From: Meiothermus sp.
Lineage (GTDB): Bacteria; Deinococcota; Deinococci; Deinococcales; Thermaceae
Length of the DNA stretch: 43,203 nt
Direction of reading: 5' to 3'
Assembly: GCF_026004115.1 (NCBI RefSeq)
Contig: NZ_BPIM01000002.1
Coordinates: forward strand, 5,001-48,203
Shown here in pieces: positions 23,482-33,251 of the stretch; the first letter of the stretch is position 1; each line of letters starts with the position of its first letter. Both the position numbers and the translations under genes were made by a program. Below the pieces are notes generated by a model. That model was not told the DNA's origin, searched no databases, and saw only the letters and a list, made by a program, of their open reading frames with translations.

Positions 23482-23996
23482 CACCAAACCTCCGTTCGCC
23501 ACTGGCTCCAGATGGCTTTTTCTTCCACTTCCTCCGGCATGCTGTAGCCAGTAGCCTTAAGGGCTAGCTTGATCTGCCCCACATGGTAGCCCTCGTGCCA
23601 GAGCAGGTGTTGAAGCAAAAGAATAGGGTGATCGTAGGAAGCGTGTGGCCCCTGCATGGCCTGGCCGGTATGTAGCCGATCCCGTACCGCCTCACACACG
23701 GCGTGGGCGCTCTGGTTCAGTGCTTGCTCGATGCAGGCAGTTTCACGTTCGGCCACCCATTCCTCCCCGGCCTGGCGGAAGAGTTGGTTCATACCCGTAG
23801 CAAACTCGGGCGCGACCTGGCCCAGCCAGAACAGACGGGTTTGCTGCATGTGCGCGTACTGCTGCGCAATGCTCGGGCTGCCCTCGAGTACCTGTGCATC
23901 CAGACCCCCTTCAGGCAGTGCCTGAAGCAGATTCAGCAAGATGGCGTTGTTGCGCGCATAAGAGTCCAGCAGGGCCTCCAAAATAGAATCATTCAT
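23481..23996 (-). CDS. DinB-family protein (first in operon)
   Basis: A 171-aa DinB-type four-helix bundle with candidate metal ligands in QQYAHMQQTRLFWLG (about residue 49) and LLQHLLWHEGYHVGQIKLALK (about 130-143). AAGGAA lies 6 nt before the ATG. It leads the operon. A weak promoter (CTGACA, 17 bp, TATTTA near 24030-24058) is possible. It is only distantly similar to the second DinB protein, although both are 171 aa, so they may be old paralogues. Confidence 0.88.
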   Translation of the reverse strand: MNDSILEALLDSYARNNAILLNLLQALPEGGLDAQVLEGSPSIAQQYAHMQQTRLFWLGQVAPEFATGMNQLFRQAGEEWVAERETACIEQALNQSAHAVCEAVRDRLHTGQAMQGPHASYDHPILLLQHLLWHEGYHVGQIKLALKATGYSMPEEVEEKAIWSQWRTEVW

Positions 23997-24066
23997 ACGT
24001 TTTCCTTACGCACAACCCGGCTATAAATATGATTTTAGCGTATTTATGTCAGTCTGCATAGGCAGG

Positions 24067-24075
24067 GACGTACTG
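24067..24075 (+). repeat. Left target-site duplication of the insertion sequence
   Basis: GACGTACTG directly precedes the left inverted repeat and is repeated exactly at 25218-25226. Confidence 0.92.
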
Positions 24076-24116
24076 GAGTCATATAAAAAATTCGGTTGAG
24101 CAAAGGAAGGGGCTTC

Positions 24117-24122
24117 TAAACT
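24117..24122 (+). promoter_or_regulatory. -10 box of the transposase gene
   Basis: TAAACT ends 6 nt before the GTG start. A TTGAGC lies 15 bp upstream, inside the left inverted repeat, so transposase binding to the end could repress its own transcription. Confidence 0.4.
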
Positions 24123-24128
24123 GGATTT

Positions 24129-25214
24129 GTGAATAACCCAGAGAAGCCCAAAGATAGTGTAGCTTGCCAGAACTGCGGAAGTGTGAAAGTCGAATGTGGC
24201 GGCTATCGCAAGCGGAAGCTTCGAACCCTGAATGGCATAGAAGAAACCCGACTCAAACGCCTGCGCTGTGCTGCGTGCAAACGGCAGATAAGGGTGGAAT
24301 ATACCCCAGAATGCCAACGTTATCGCTGGTATAGCCGCCTGGTGCAGGGTTTATTTGTCATCCTTGACAGCTATCGGGTTACCGAGGCGGTCAAAGCGGA
24401 TATCGCTGCCTTGCTGGGTTATCCGATTGTGCTGGCCACCCGACTGGATTGGGCAGAAAGCGGTGGTTACCGGGGACAGACCTTGCTCAAAGCAGAGAAC
24501 GCACAGATCAAAGGGCTTATCCGCAAGGTTTGTGTGGATGACTGGGTGTATGGGCGGGATAGCCGGGGCCAGGGTTATGGGGTCTGGGAAGCCCAGAGCG
24601 GCTGTCCTATATCGGCTGATCTGGCCGAGGAGCGGGGGTTTGAACGGGTACGGGATTTGCTCAGCGATGGGTCGCTTGATTATGTGGTTTCCGATGGGGC
24701 GCCCGAGATCGCAGAGGCTTTGAACTGGCTGGGGTCTAAAGTGCAACAGGTCAGGTGCTGGTTCCACCTGAGCAGGGATATCCTGGGCAAGACCACCAAA
24801 GATCAAAGGAATCGGCTGCAGCTGGAACTGCAAGTGCTGTTGGAGATGAAGACCTTGGGGGAGGCGGAAGCCTATTTCTGGCAAGTGCTGCTACCCCGCT
24901 GGAAGGGCTGTCTGGAACCCCTCATGCGGGCTTGGAATCAGGTCAAAAGTTACTGGCTTGAACCCCGGCTCCCCAAAACCAACAACACCGCCGAAGTGGG
25001 GAATGGCAGGCTGTGGCGACGGCAAAAACGGAGAAACATCCGGTCTATTCCTAGAGCTAAGGACTGGCTGCAGATTGCCCTTTACCGTACTCGTCACCGT
25101 CCAATACAACATTCCCTCTCTGCTTGGCAACGGCTTTCAAACCAATCCTCTCCAAAATGTTGGTTTTTACCCATCATCACACCACTTCGTTACTCAACCG
25201 AATTCTTTAGATGA
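24129..25214 (+). CDS. DDE transposase with N-terminal zinc ribbon
   Basis: A 361-aa protein starting at GTG. The N-terminus has a four-cysteine zinc ribbon (CQNCGS at 13-18, LRCAACK at 45-51) for DNA binding. The catalytic core resembles the MULE/IS256 group: first Asp in CVDDWVYGRD (about 138), second Asp in VVSDGAPEI (about 180), then VQQVRCWFHLSRDI, and the Glu in NNTAEVGNGRLWRRQKRRN (about 283). It catalyses cut-and-paste or copy-out transposition of the element. The stop codon lies 3 nt from the right inner edge, so the end of the gene runs through the right inverted repeat, a compact arrangement. An ISL3 or IS1595 origin was considered, but the motifs fit less well. Confidence 0.88.
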   Translation: MNNPEKPKDSVACQNCGSVKVECGGYRKRKLRTLNGIEETRLKRLRCAACKRQIRVEYTPECQRYRWYSRLVQGLFVILDSYRVTEAVKADIAALLGYPIVLATRLDWAESGGYRGQTLLKAENAQIKGLIRKVCVDDWVYGRDSRGQGYGVWEAQSGCPISADLAEERGFERVRDLLSDGSLDYVVSDGAPEIAEALNWLGSKVQQVRCWFHLSRDILGKTTKDQRNRLQLELQVLLEMKTLGEAEAYFWQVLLPRWKGCLEPLMRAWNQVKSYWLEPRLPKTNNTAEVGNGRLWRRQKRRNIRSIPRAKDWLQIALYRTRHRPIQHSLSAWQRLSNQSSPKCWFLPIITPLRYSTEFFR

Positions 25215-25217
25215 GTC

Positions 25218-25226
25218 GACGTACTG
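25218..25226 (+). repeat. Right target-site duplication of the insertion sequence
   Basis: GACGTACTG directly follows the right inverted repeat; it is the exact copy of 24067-24075. Confidence 0.92.
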
Positions 25227-25562
25227 AAGCCCACCGCGCACAAAGTTACCTACCGATTGCCGACTATCGGGCTGTTTCAGACAGCGCCAGGCCCTCAATA
25301 AAACAGCTACAGGGTTGACCAGATAACTCCGCGGAGGTCGGCAGACAGGTTTATCGCGCTCCTAAAAGACGTGGCCGCCCACGAAAACGAGAATGCGTCT
25401 GCGCCCAGACGATTGTTACGCGCCCACGAGTGCTTGGGTTTCGAGTTTCCGGGCGGCAACTGTTCTGTCTGGGATAGAGGATTCTTGATTCTCGGGAGGC
25501 TCATTCTATGTAAAGAGCGCTCTAACCCGGATGGCTCGATGTTCGTGAAGCTGGCCCTGGAG
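25227..25562. other. Non-coding or decayed region
   Basis: No supported gene. A 64-codon frame (25371-25565, GTG start) has no ribosome site or recognisable product, and the antisense frame is no better. Two hairpins lie back to back at 25253-25285: CCGAT with ATCGG, then GCTGT with ACAGC. The stretch may be a gene remnant. Confidence 0.4.
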
Positions 25563-25592
25563 TAAAAAAACACCCCCCGTAAAGGGAGGTGT
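25563..25592 (-). terminator. Rho-independent terminator of the glutamine synthetase gene
   Basis: On the minus strand ACACCTCCC pairs with GGGGGGTGT (one T-G pair) around a short TTTAC loop, followed by seven T residues (25570 down to 25564). It lies 20 nt after the glutamine synthetase stop. Confidence 0.9.
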
Positions 25593-25611
25593 CGGAGGCA
25601 GAGGCAGGTTC

Positions 25612-27762
<2,151 letters not shown>

Positions 27763-27808
27763 GGGGCCTCCTGGGGCGGTGCCAGGTCGCTGGTTGACAT
27801 TTAGATGC

Positions 27809-27836
27809 TTTATATATCTAACTTTTTCAACCTCAA
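27809..27836 (-). promoter_or_regulatory. glnN promoter
   Basis: TTGAGG (27836 to 27831), 16 bp, TATAAA (27814 to 27809). Predicted start near 27802 gives a 40-nt leader with AGGAGG. A second possible promoter (TTGATG, 18 bp, TAACGT) lies about 60 bp upstream and is weaker. Confidence 0.65.
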
Positions 27837-27985
27837 AGCGTATCGCCAGCAACCGCTTGAAGAGACACGTTAGCACAAATTGATAAACTTCATCAAGACC
27901 CTTAGGCAAAAACTGGCTAAACGTCATTTATTTTGTGTACATTTTGCAAGAATACTGGCGCAACAAAGCGCTAGGCCGGAACGAC

Positions 27986-28025
27986 TTGACTTATCTAGAT
28001 ACTAGATATATGCTTATTGCATATA
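27986..28025 (+). promoter_or_regulatory. nrtR-nadM-nadV promoter with candidate NrtR operator
   Basis: TTGACT (27986-27991), a 17-bp spacer and TATGCT (28009-28014) form a good promoter. A perfect palindrome TATATGC-TTATT-GCATATA (28007-28025) covers the -10 box and the predicted start near 28021. A dimeric repressor bound here would block initiation. NrtR is the obvious candidate because it is the first gene of the operon; the site is inferred. Confidence 0.78.
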
Positions 28026-28049
28026 AGTTTTTCTATCCTGGAGGGCCCG

Positions 28050-28808
28050 GTGCATCAACGCAGCCACGAAGAACAGCGCTACCTGGACTCCTACAATGCC
28101 AGCGCATTTGACCGGCCTTCCGTTACGGTAGATGTGGTTATTCTGACCCTGCGCGACGGGCATCTGGAGGCCCTGCTGATCAAGCGCAAAGAGCATCCTT
28201 TCCTTAACTACTGGAGCCTGCCGGGCGGGTTCGTGCAAATGCAGGAGTCGCTCGACGAAGCCGCTGCGCGGGTGCTACGACAAAAAGCCGGCCTCGAGGG
28301 GGTAGCGGGCATGGAGCGGGAGGGTCCCCTGCGCCACCCCATCTACCTCGAGCAGCTCTACACTTTTGGTCACCCTGAACGCGACCCCCGCACGCGGGTA
28401 ATCAGCGTGGCCTATTACGCCCTGGTGGAAGCCAGCCACATCCGCGAGATGGGCGAGGAGAAGGCCCTCTTCAGGCTGCGCATCCCGGAGGGGGAAAGCG
28501 CGGTGGAGATCTTCGATAGCAAGTTCAAAAAGTACTCGCTGGCCTTCGATCATGCCGAGATTCTTGGGGTAGCCATCCAGCGCATCCGGGGCAAACTCGG
28601 CTACACCCCCATCGGCTTTGAGCTGCTGCCAGAGCGCTTTACGTTACGCCAACTGCAGACCGTACACGAAACCATCCTGCAAAAAAGGCTCAACAAAGAC
28701 TCCTTCCGCCGCAAGATGCTGGCCTCGGGGATGCTCGAGCCCACCGGCGAGCTCGAGCGCGGCCTGGGTCGGCCTGCGGAACTTTACCGCTTTCGGAGGG
28801 AGCTATGA
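28050..28808 (+). CDS. nrtR: NrtR-type Nudix-related transcriptional regulator of NAD metabolism
   Basis: A 252-aa two-domain protein. Residues about 15-150 form a Nudix fold whose signature is broken (GGFVQMQESLDEAAARVLRQKAGL): the catalytic REUXEE has become RVLRQK, so it should bind but not cleave its ligand. Residues about 160-240 form a winged helix (GFELLPERFTLRQLQTVHETILQKRLNKDSFRRKML) for DNA binding. In studied NrtR proteins, ADP-ribose or related nucleotides release the repressor. The GTG at 28050 follows GGAGG by 5 nt. It overlaps nadM by 4 nt (ATGA) and so opens an NAD salvage operon. Confidence 0.92.
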   Translation: MHQRSHEEQRYLDSYNASAFDRPSVTVDVVILTLRDGHLEALLIKRKEHPFLNYWSLPGGFVQMQESLDEAAARVLRQKAGLEGVAGMEREGPLRHPIYLEQLYTFGHPERDPRTRVISVAYYALVEASHIREMGEEKALFRLRIPEGESAVEIFDSKFKKYSLAFDHAEILGVAIQRIRGKLGYTPIGFELLPERFTLRQLQTVHETILQKRLNKDSFRRKMLASGMLEPTGELERGLGRPAELYRFRREL

Positions 28809-29836
28809 AAACGGCGGTGTTCATCGGGCGCTTCCAGCCGCCCCACCACGCCCACCTCGAGACCATTACCCGTGCCCTGGCCCGCTTTGACCGGCTGATT
28901 GTGGTGCTGGGCAGTGCTTTTTGCTATCCCACCCCCAAAAACCCTTTTAGCGCCGACGAACGCGAGGCCATGATCAGGGCGAGCCTGGACGCCGTGGCCG
29001 CCCAGCGGCTTCACTTCGTAGCCGTCGCGGATGACTTCTACGACGACCCCCGCTGGTTTCGCACGGTGCGGGCCGCCGTGGAGGGCCTTGCAGGCCCAGG
29101 GGCCGAGATCTACATCACCGGCTACCACAAGGACGAGAGCAGCTACTACCTGCACGGCTTTGGCAACTGGCCCTTTGAGCCCAGTGGGGTGGCGAGCACC
29201 CTCAACGCCACCGATGTGCGCAATAGCTATTTTGCCGGGAACGCCGACTGGAAGGCCATGGTACCCGAGGCCGTACTGCGTTTCATGGAGCAGTTTGCCG
29301 CCACGGCAGAGTTTGGCCGTTTGCAGGCCGAATGGAAAACCCTGCAGTACTATCGCTCTCTCGACCAGCGCTACCCCTATCCCCTGCTTCATGTGGCTAC
29401 CGACGCAACGGTGCTGGCCCAGGCACACGTGCTACTGGTCGAGCGGGCAGGGGCCCTGAGCAAAGGGGCCTGGGCTTTGCCGGGGGGCTATGTGGAGATT
29501 AAGGAGACCCTGCTCGAGGCCGCCCTGCGCGAGTTACGCGAAGAAACCGGCCTGCAACTGAAGCCCTCCCTGCTCAAAGCCACCAAAGCCTTCGACTACC
29601 CGGGCCGAAGCCTGCGGGGCAGGGTGATTAGCTTCGGACACTACTTCGACCTCGGGAGCGCCCCACCCCCGGCCGTCCAAGGGCAAGACGACGCAGCCCG
29701 GGCTTTCTGGCTGCCCTTAGACGAGTTCGAGCCCCACCAGGCTCGCTTCTTTGAAGACCACTATCAGCAGATTTGTTGGTTTTTGGGGCGGGCGCCGCAA
29801 AAACCGGTCAAGCCCCAAAGAAAGGAGCTCCCATGA
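28805..29836 (+). CDS. nadM: Bifunctional NMN adenylyltransferase / Nudix hydrolase
   Basis: A 343-aa fusion. The N-terminal half (about 1-180) is a nucleotidyltransferase with GRFQPPHHAH (8-17) and the late NATDVRNSYF segment that plays the ISSTxxR role; it makes NAD from NMN and ATP. The C-terminal half (about 200-330) is an intact Nudix domain with a full box (GYVEIKETLLEAALRELREETGL), expected to cleave ADP-ribose or a similar nucleotide to AMP plus ribose phosphate. This NadM-Nudix fusion is a known type. Its ATG overlaps the nrtR stop, with GGAGG before it; its own stop overlaps nadV. Product of the Nudix half may set the level of the NrtR ligand. Confidence 0.94.
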   Translation: MKTAVFIGRFQPPHHAHLETITRALARFDRLIVVLGSAFCYPTPKNPFSADEREAMIRASLDAVAAQRLHFVAVADDFYDDPRWFRTVRAAVEGLAGPGAEIYITGYHKDESSYYLHGFGNWPFEPSGVASTLNATDVRNSYFAGNADWKAMVPEAVLRFMEQFAATAEFGRLQAEWKTLQYYRSLDQRYPYPLLHVATDATVLAQAHVLLVERAGALSKGAWALPGGYVEIKETLLEAALRELREETGLQLKPSLLKATKAFDYPGRSLRGRVISFGHYFDLGSAPPPAVQGQDDAARAFWLPLDEFEPHQARFFEDHYQQICWFLGRAPQKPVKPQRKELP

Positions 29837-31224
29837 AACCCCTCAACCCCCACAACCTGATTCTCAACACCGACAGCTACAAGGCCAGCCACTTCGCCCA
29901 GTTTCCCAAGAACATGACCTACGCGAGCTGGTACATTGAGAGCCGGGGGGGCGACTCCAACTTTGTGCGCTTTTTTGGCCTGCAGGCCTTTCTGATGGAG
30001 TACCTGTCCAAAGGGGTCAGTATGGCCGATGTGGAGGAGGCCCGAGAGGTCTTTCTGACCCACGGCCTGCCCTTTCCCACCGACGGCTGGCGCTACATTG
30101 CCGAGGAGCTGGGCGGCAGGCTCCCCGTGCGCATCCGGGCCGTGCCGGAAGGAGCGGTAATTCCCGTGCATAACCCGCTGGTGATTATCGAAAGCACCGA
30201 CCCCCGGGTGCCCTGGCTGCCGGGCTGGCTCGAGACTGCCCTGCTGCGGGCAGTCTGGTATCCCACCACGGTCTGCACCATCTCCTGGAACATCCGCAAC
30301 ATCCTTCAGGCCTACCTGGAGAAGACCGCCGACGACCCTGAGGCCGAGCTGCCTTTCAAGCTGCACGACTTTGGCGCGCGGGGGGTGAGCAGCCTGGAGA
30401 GCGCCGGGCTGGGCGGCATGGCCCACCTGGTCAACTTCCAGGGCACCGACACCGTCACTGCCCTCATTTACGCCCGCAACTACTACGGGGCCGAGATGGC
30501 CGGCTACTCCATTCCGGCCATGGAGCACGCCACCGTAACCAGCTTTGGCCGCGAGGGCGAGGTCCAGGCCTACCGGCAGATGATCGAGACCTACGGCAAG
30601 CCGGGGGCACTTTTTGCCATGGTGATCGACTCTTACAACCGCGAGCACGCCGTAGGCCAGATTATCGGAGAGGACCTGCGCGAGCTCATTCAGCAGTCCG
30701 GAGCCACCGTGGTCATCCGGCCCGACTCGGGCGACCCGCCTTTTGTGGTACTGCGCACTGTGCAAACCCTCGAGGCCAGGTTTGGAGCCACCCTCAACCG
30801 AAAGGGCTACAAGGTCTTGAACGGGGTACGGGTCATCCAGGGCGATGGGGTAAACGCCGACACCATCCGCAAGGTATTGTTTTTGCTCGAGCAGTGGGGC
30901 TACAGCGCCTCCAACGTGGCCTTCGGCATGGGCGGGGCCCTCTTGCAGCACCCCCACCGCGACACCCAGAAGTTCGCCCAGAAGCTGCACCTGGTTAGCG
31001 TGAACGGCGAGACCTACGGGGTAGGCAAAAGCCCGATAGACGACCCCAGCAAACTCTCCAAAAAGGGCCGCCTGGACGTCATCAAGGACGAGCGGGGTAT
31101 CCGCACGGTAGAGCTGCCGCTGGAAGAGACCCAGCCCCATCCCCAGAGCATCCTGCAGACGGTTTTTGAAAACGGCGAGATCATGCGGCGCTACACCTTT
31201 GAAGAGGTGCGCCAAAACACCTAG
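29833..31224 (+). CDS. nadV: Nicotinamide phosphoribosyltransferase NadV
   Basis: A 463-aa NAMPT-type enzyme that converts nicotinamide and PRPP to NMN, which nadM then turns into NAD. Motifs are [18 protein letters not shown] (8-25), [35 protein letters not shown] and [19 protein letters not shown], all typical of NadV rather than of nicotinate phosphoribosyltransferase PncB. The ATG overlaps the nadM stop by 4 nt, with AAGGAG upstream. Its stop overlaps by 4 nt that of convergent deoB, with no terminator visible between. Confidence 0.95.
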   Translation: MKPLNPHNLILNTDSYKASHFAQFPKNMTYASWYIESRGGDSNFVRFFGLQAFLMEYLSKGVSMADVEEAREVFLTHGLPFPTDGWRYIAEELGGRLPVRIRAVPEGAVIPVHNPLVIIESTDPRVPWLPGWLETALLRAVWYPTTVCTISWNIRNILQAYLEKTADDPEAELPFKLHDFGARGVSSLESAGLGGMAHLVNFQGTDTVTALIYARNYYGAEMAGYSIPAMEHATVTSFGREGEVQAYRQMIETYGKPGALFAMVIDSYNREHAVGQIIGEDLRELIQQSGATVVIRPDSGDPPFVVLRTVQTLEARFGATLNRKGYKVLNGVRVIQGDGVNADTIRKVLFLLEQWGYSASNVAFGMGGALLQHPHRDTQKFAQKLHLVSVNGETYGVGKSPIDDPSKLSKKGRLDVIKDERGIRTVELPLEETQPHPQSILQTVFENGEIMRRYTFEEVRQNT

Positions 31225-32369
31225 ATAACACTTGTACCAGGCCCCGTCCACCGGAGGCCGAAGCCCCTGGCCAGGCTGGCCGCCAGGTCGGCAAAGGTGG
31301 CGCGGGTGCCCAGGTCTTTGCCGGCCATTCCGGGCCCCACCACCAGCAGCAACCCGTACTCGCGGGTGTGGTCGGTGCCGCGGTAGGTGGGGTCGTTGCC
31401 ATGGTCGGAGACGATGAAAAGGTAATCCTCCGGCCCCAATGCAGCGAGCAACTCGGGCAGCCGGGCATCGAAGGCAGCCAGGGCCTCAGCGTAGCCCTGG
31501 GGGTTGCGGCGGTGGCCGTACCTGGCGTCGAAGTCCACCAGGTTGGTAAAGACCAGGCCGGAGAAAGGCTCGCGCATCAGTTCCAGGGTGCGTTCCAGGC
31601 CAAGGGCGTTGCTGCCGGCCTTGACCTCGCGGGTGAAGCCCCGGTGAGCGTAGATGTCGGGGATTTTGCCCACCCCCACCACCTCCAATCCGCCGGCTTT
31701 GATGAGATCCAGCACGTTGGGCGGGGGTTCCAGGGCAAAGTCTTTGCGCAGGTCTTCTCGGCGGTAGTAGTGGCCCGGCTCACCCTCGAAGGGGCGGGCA
31801 ATCACCCGGGCGCAGGCCAGCGGCCCCACCAGCATCTCGCGGGCAGTCTGGCACCAAGCATAGAGCGTTTCCAGGGGCACCTTGCCGATGTGCGCGGCTA
31901 CCTGAAAAACCGAGTCCGCCGAGGTATACACGATGGGCCAACCGGTGCGCAGGTGTTCGTCGCCAAAGTCGCGGATGGCGTCGGTGCCCGAGTAGGGTTG
32001 GTTGAGCAGGTAGCCTTCCACCCCGATGCGCTGGATGTACTGTGCCAGGAAATCCTGTGGATAACCCTGTGGAAAAACCTGAAAAGGGTGCTCGAGGCGA
32101 ATCCCCACAAACTCCCAGTGGCCGGTGGAGGTGTCCTTGCCGGGGTTCACCTCCATCATGCGCCCAAAGGCGCCTAAAGGCTCTGCAACCCTGGGCAGGG
32201 TGTGCACCCCCGGTACATGGCCCAGCCCCAGCGAGGCCAGGTGGGGGAGCTCGAGGCCGGTTTTGAGCACGGTGTGGTCGAGGGTATCGGCTCCTTCATC
32301 GCCGAACTGTGCGGCATCGGGCAGATAGCCCAGTCCCACCGAGTCCAGCACGATGGTGGTTATCTTCAT
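31221..32369 (-). CDS. deoB: Phosphopentomutase
   Basis: A 382-aa alkaline-phosphatase-superfamily enzyme that interconverts ribose-1-phosphate and ribose-5-phosphate (and the deoxy forms) in nucleoside salvage. The two metal sites are visible in VLDSVGLG (7-14), VSDHGND and GTDHTRE near the C-terminus, and the phosphorylated Thr lies in [10 protein letters not shown] (about 77-86). TATGCT lies 6 nt before the ATG with no ribosome site. Its tail-to-tail overlap with nadV places two PRPP- or ribose-phosphate-linked salvage functions together, though on opposite strands. Confidence 0.95.
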   Translation of the reverse strand: MKITTIVLDSVGLGYLPDAAQFGDEGADTLDHTVLKTGLELPHLASLGLGHVPGVHTLPRVAEPLGAFGRMMEVNPGKDTSTGHWEFVGIRLEHPFQVFPQGYPQDFLAQYIQRIGVEGYLLNQPYSGTDAIRDFGDEHLRTGWPIVYTSADSVFQVAAHIGKVPLETLYAWCQTAREMLVGPLACARVIARPFEGEPGHYYRREDLRKDFALEPPPNVLDLIKAGGLEVVGVGKIPDIYAHRGFTREVKAGSNALGLERTLELMREPFSGLVFTNLVDFDARYGHRRNPQGYAEALAAFDARLPELLAALGPEDYLFIVSDHGNDPTYRGTDHTREYGLLLVVGPGMAGKDLGTRATFADLAASLARGFGLRWTGPGTSVI

Positions 32370-32375
32370 GCCCCA

Positions 32376-32381
32376 AGCATA
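32376..32381 (-). promoter_or_regulatory. -10 box of deoB
   Basis: TATGCT on the minus strand ends 6 nt before the deoB ATG; no clear -35 box. Confidence 0.45.
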
Positions 32382-32524
32382 CCGGAGAGGGAACCGGAAG
32401 AGAGGAAGACGCTCTGCACTCAGTCCACAATGCTTTCAGGCGCCAGGGAAGATAGTTGTCTTTGTGGCCCGGAGGAATAGCCTAAGAAGAAGCAATTCAG
32501 AAACCCTCATAAGATAAGGCCGGA

Positions 32525-33007
32525 TTATTGCTTGTAGCATTTCAATCTAGCCAATGCATCTGCTAGACCTGATACTCGGAATTGATACGTAAACGCCTCA
32601 TTTTCGAGAAATCCAAATCGAACTGCGAAAATATTTTTTGTACCCAAGACGGCTTGGGTAAACATTTTATGATCCGAGTTATTGATAAAAACCGCTCGCC
32701 TATTGGTAGACAAACTACCAACTATCACTGCTGCCGCACCTTTATCACTTCTGAAAAACAACCGATTTGAATTACTATCTAGTATTTCTCCAGCAAATAC
32801 CAACACCTCTAAACGATCTCCTCTACACCGCCAAATCAACGTTGCATTTGGTTGTGCTGCTAACTCAGAGATGACCACGGAAGAACGGTCTTCGTCAGTC
32901 ATAACATCCTGTCGTTCAACAAATCTGGCATCTCCAAAAACTTGAGGCTGTTCTTGCGCAAAACCAAGCATAAAGACAAGAGAAATAGGTATGATCAACT
33001 TTTTCAT
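32525..33007 (-). CDS. Exported hypothetical protein in an AT-rich patch
   Basis: A 160-aa protein with a signal peptide (MKKLIIPISLVFMLGFAQ) and a strong ribosome site (GGAGGAG, about 7 nt before ATG). The mature part has two Cys (in IWRCRGDR and RLKCYKQ), which may form a disulfide, and is likely all-beta (LEVLVFAGEIL, AAVIVGSL, FAVRFGFLENEAFTYQFRVSGL). I do not recognise the family. The gene and its flanks are clearly richer in A and T than neighbours on both sides, suggesting horizontal gain. No operon partners. Confidence 0.75.
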   Translation of the reverse strand: MKKLIIPISLVFMLGFAQEQPQVFGDARFVERQDVMTDEDRSSVVISELAAQPNATLIWRCRGDRLEVLVFAGEILDSNSNRLFFRSDKGAAAVIVGSLSTNRRAVFINNSDHKMFTQAVLGTKNIFAVRFGFLENEAFTYQFRVSGLADALARLKCYKQ

Positions 33008-33082
33008 GAGCTACTCCTCCAGAAGATCAACTACAGGAACCTATGGTTGAATGCCCTAAAACTTACTTCGCTAACCTCCACG

Positions 33083-33119
33083 TACCCAAAGCACCTCAAA
33101 CTGTGAATTCGTTTGGGTA
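33083..33119. repeat. 8-bp inverted repeat upstream of the AT-rich gene
   Basis: TACCCAAA (33083-33090) and TTTGGGTA (33112-33119) are exact inverted copies around a 21-nt loop, in the 244-bp gap between two minus-strand genes. It could be a hairpin in the leader of the 32525-33007 gene or an operator. No other feature is seen in this gap. Confidence 0.45.
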
Positions 33120-33251
33120 TTGCATTCTGGATTGATTCGTCAGCTTGGGACTGCCTAGCAACTGCATCCGGTTACCACATAGTTAGGGCCGCTCGATAAA
33201 CATTAAGGAGTCTGATTTGGCTCTCTGGCTTCTTCAGTTAGCCTGCATTCG

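Larger units (their letters stand above)
24076..25217 (+). mobile_element. Complete insertion sequence, 1142 bp, MULE/IS256-like transposase
   Basis: The ends are inverted repeats: 24 of the first 28 bases match between the left end (GAGTCATATAAAAAATTCGG...) and the complement of the right end (GACTCATCTAAAGAATTCGG...). Both ends are flanked by the same 9-bp target duplication. One intact transposase gene fills the element. Intact ends, exact target duplication and an intact frame point to a recent insertion that may still be active. It landed in an intergenic area left of the glutamine synthetase terminator. The 9-bp duplication agrees with the IS256/Mutator-like group; I cannot assign an IS name. 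Confidence 0.93.

Noticed and set aside
25371-25565. 64-codon open frame (GTG start)
   Set aside because: No ribosome site, no family resemblance, and an antisense frame of similar length; listed only as part of a gene-free region.
29764-31251. 495-codon open frame on the minus strand
   Set aside because: It is antisense to nadV and the end of nadM, which are unmistakable; its translation resembles no family.
32042-32080. Terminator-like run in the nadV/deoB junction area
   Set aside because: The stops of nadV and deoB overlap and no hairpin with a T run is found at the junction, so no terminator was called.
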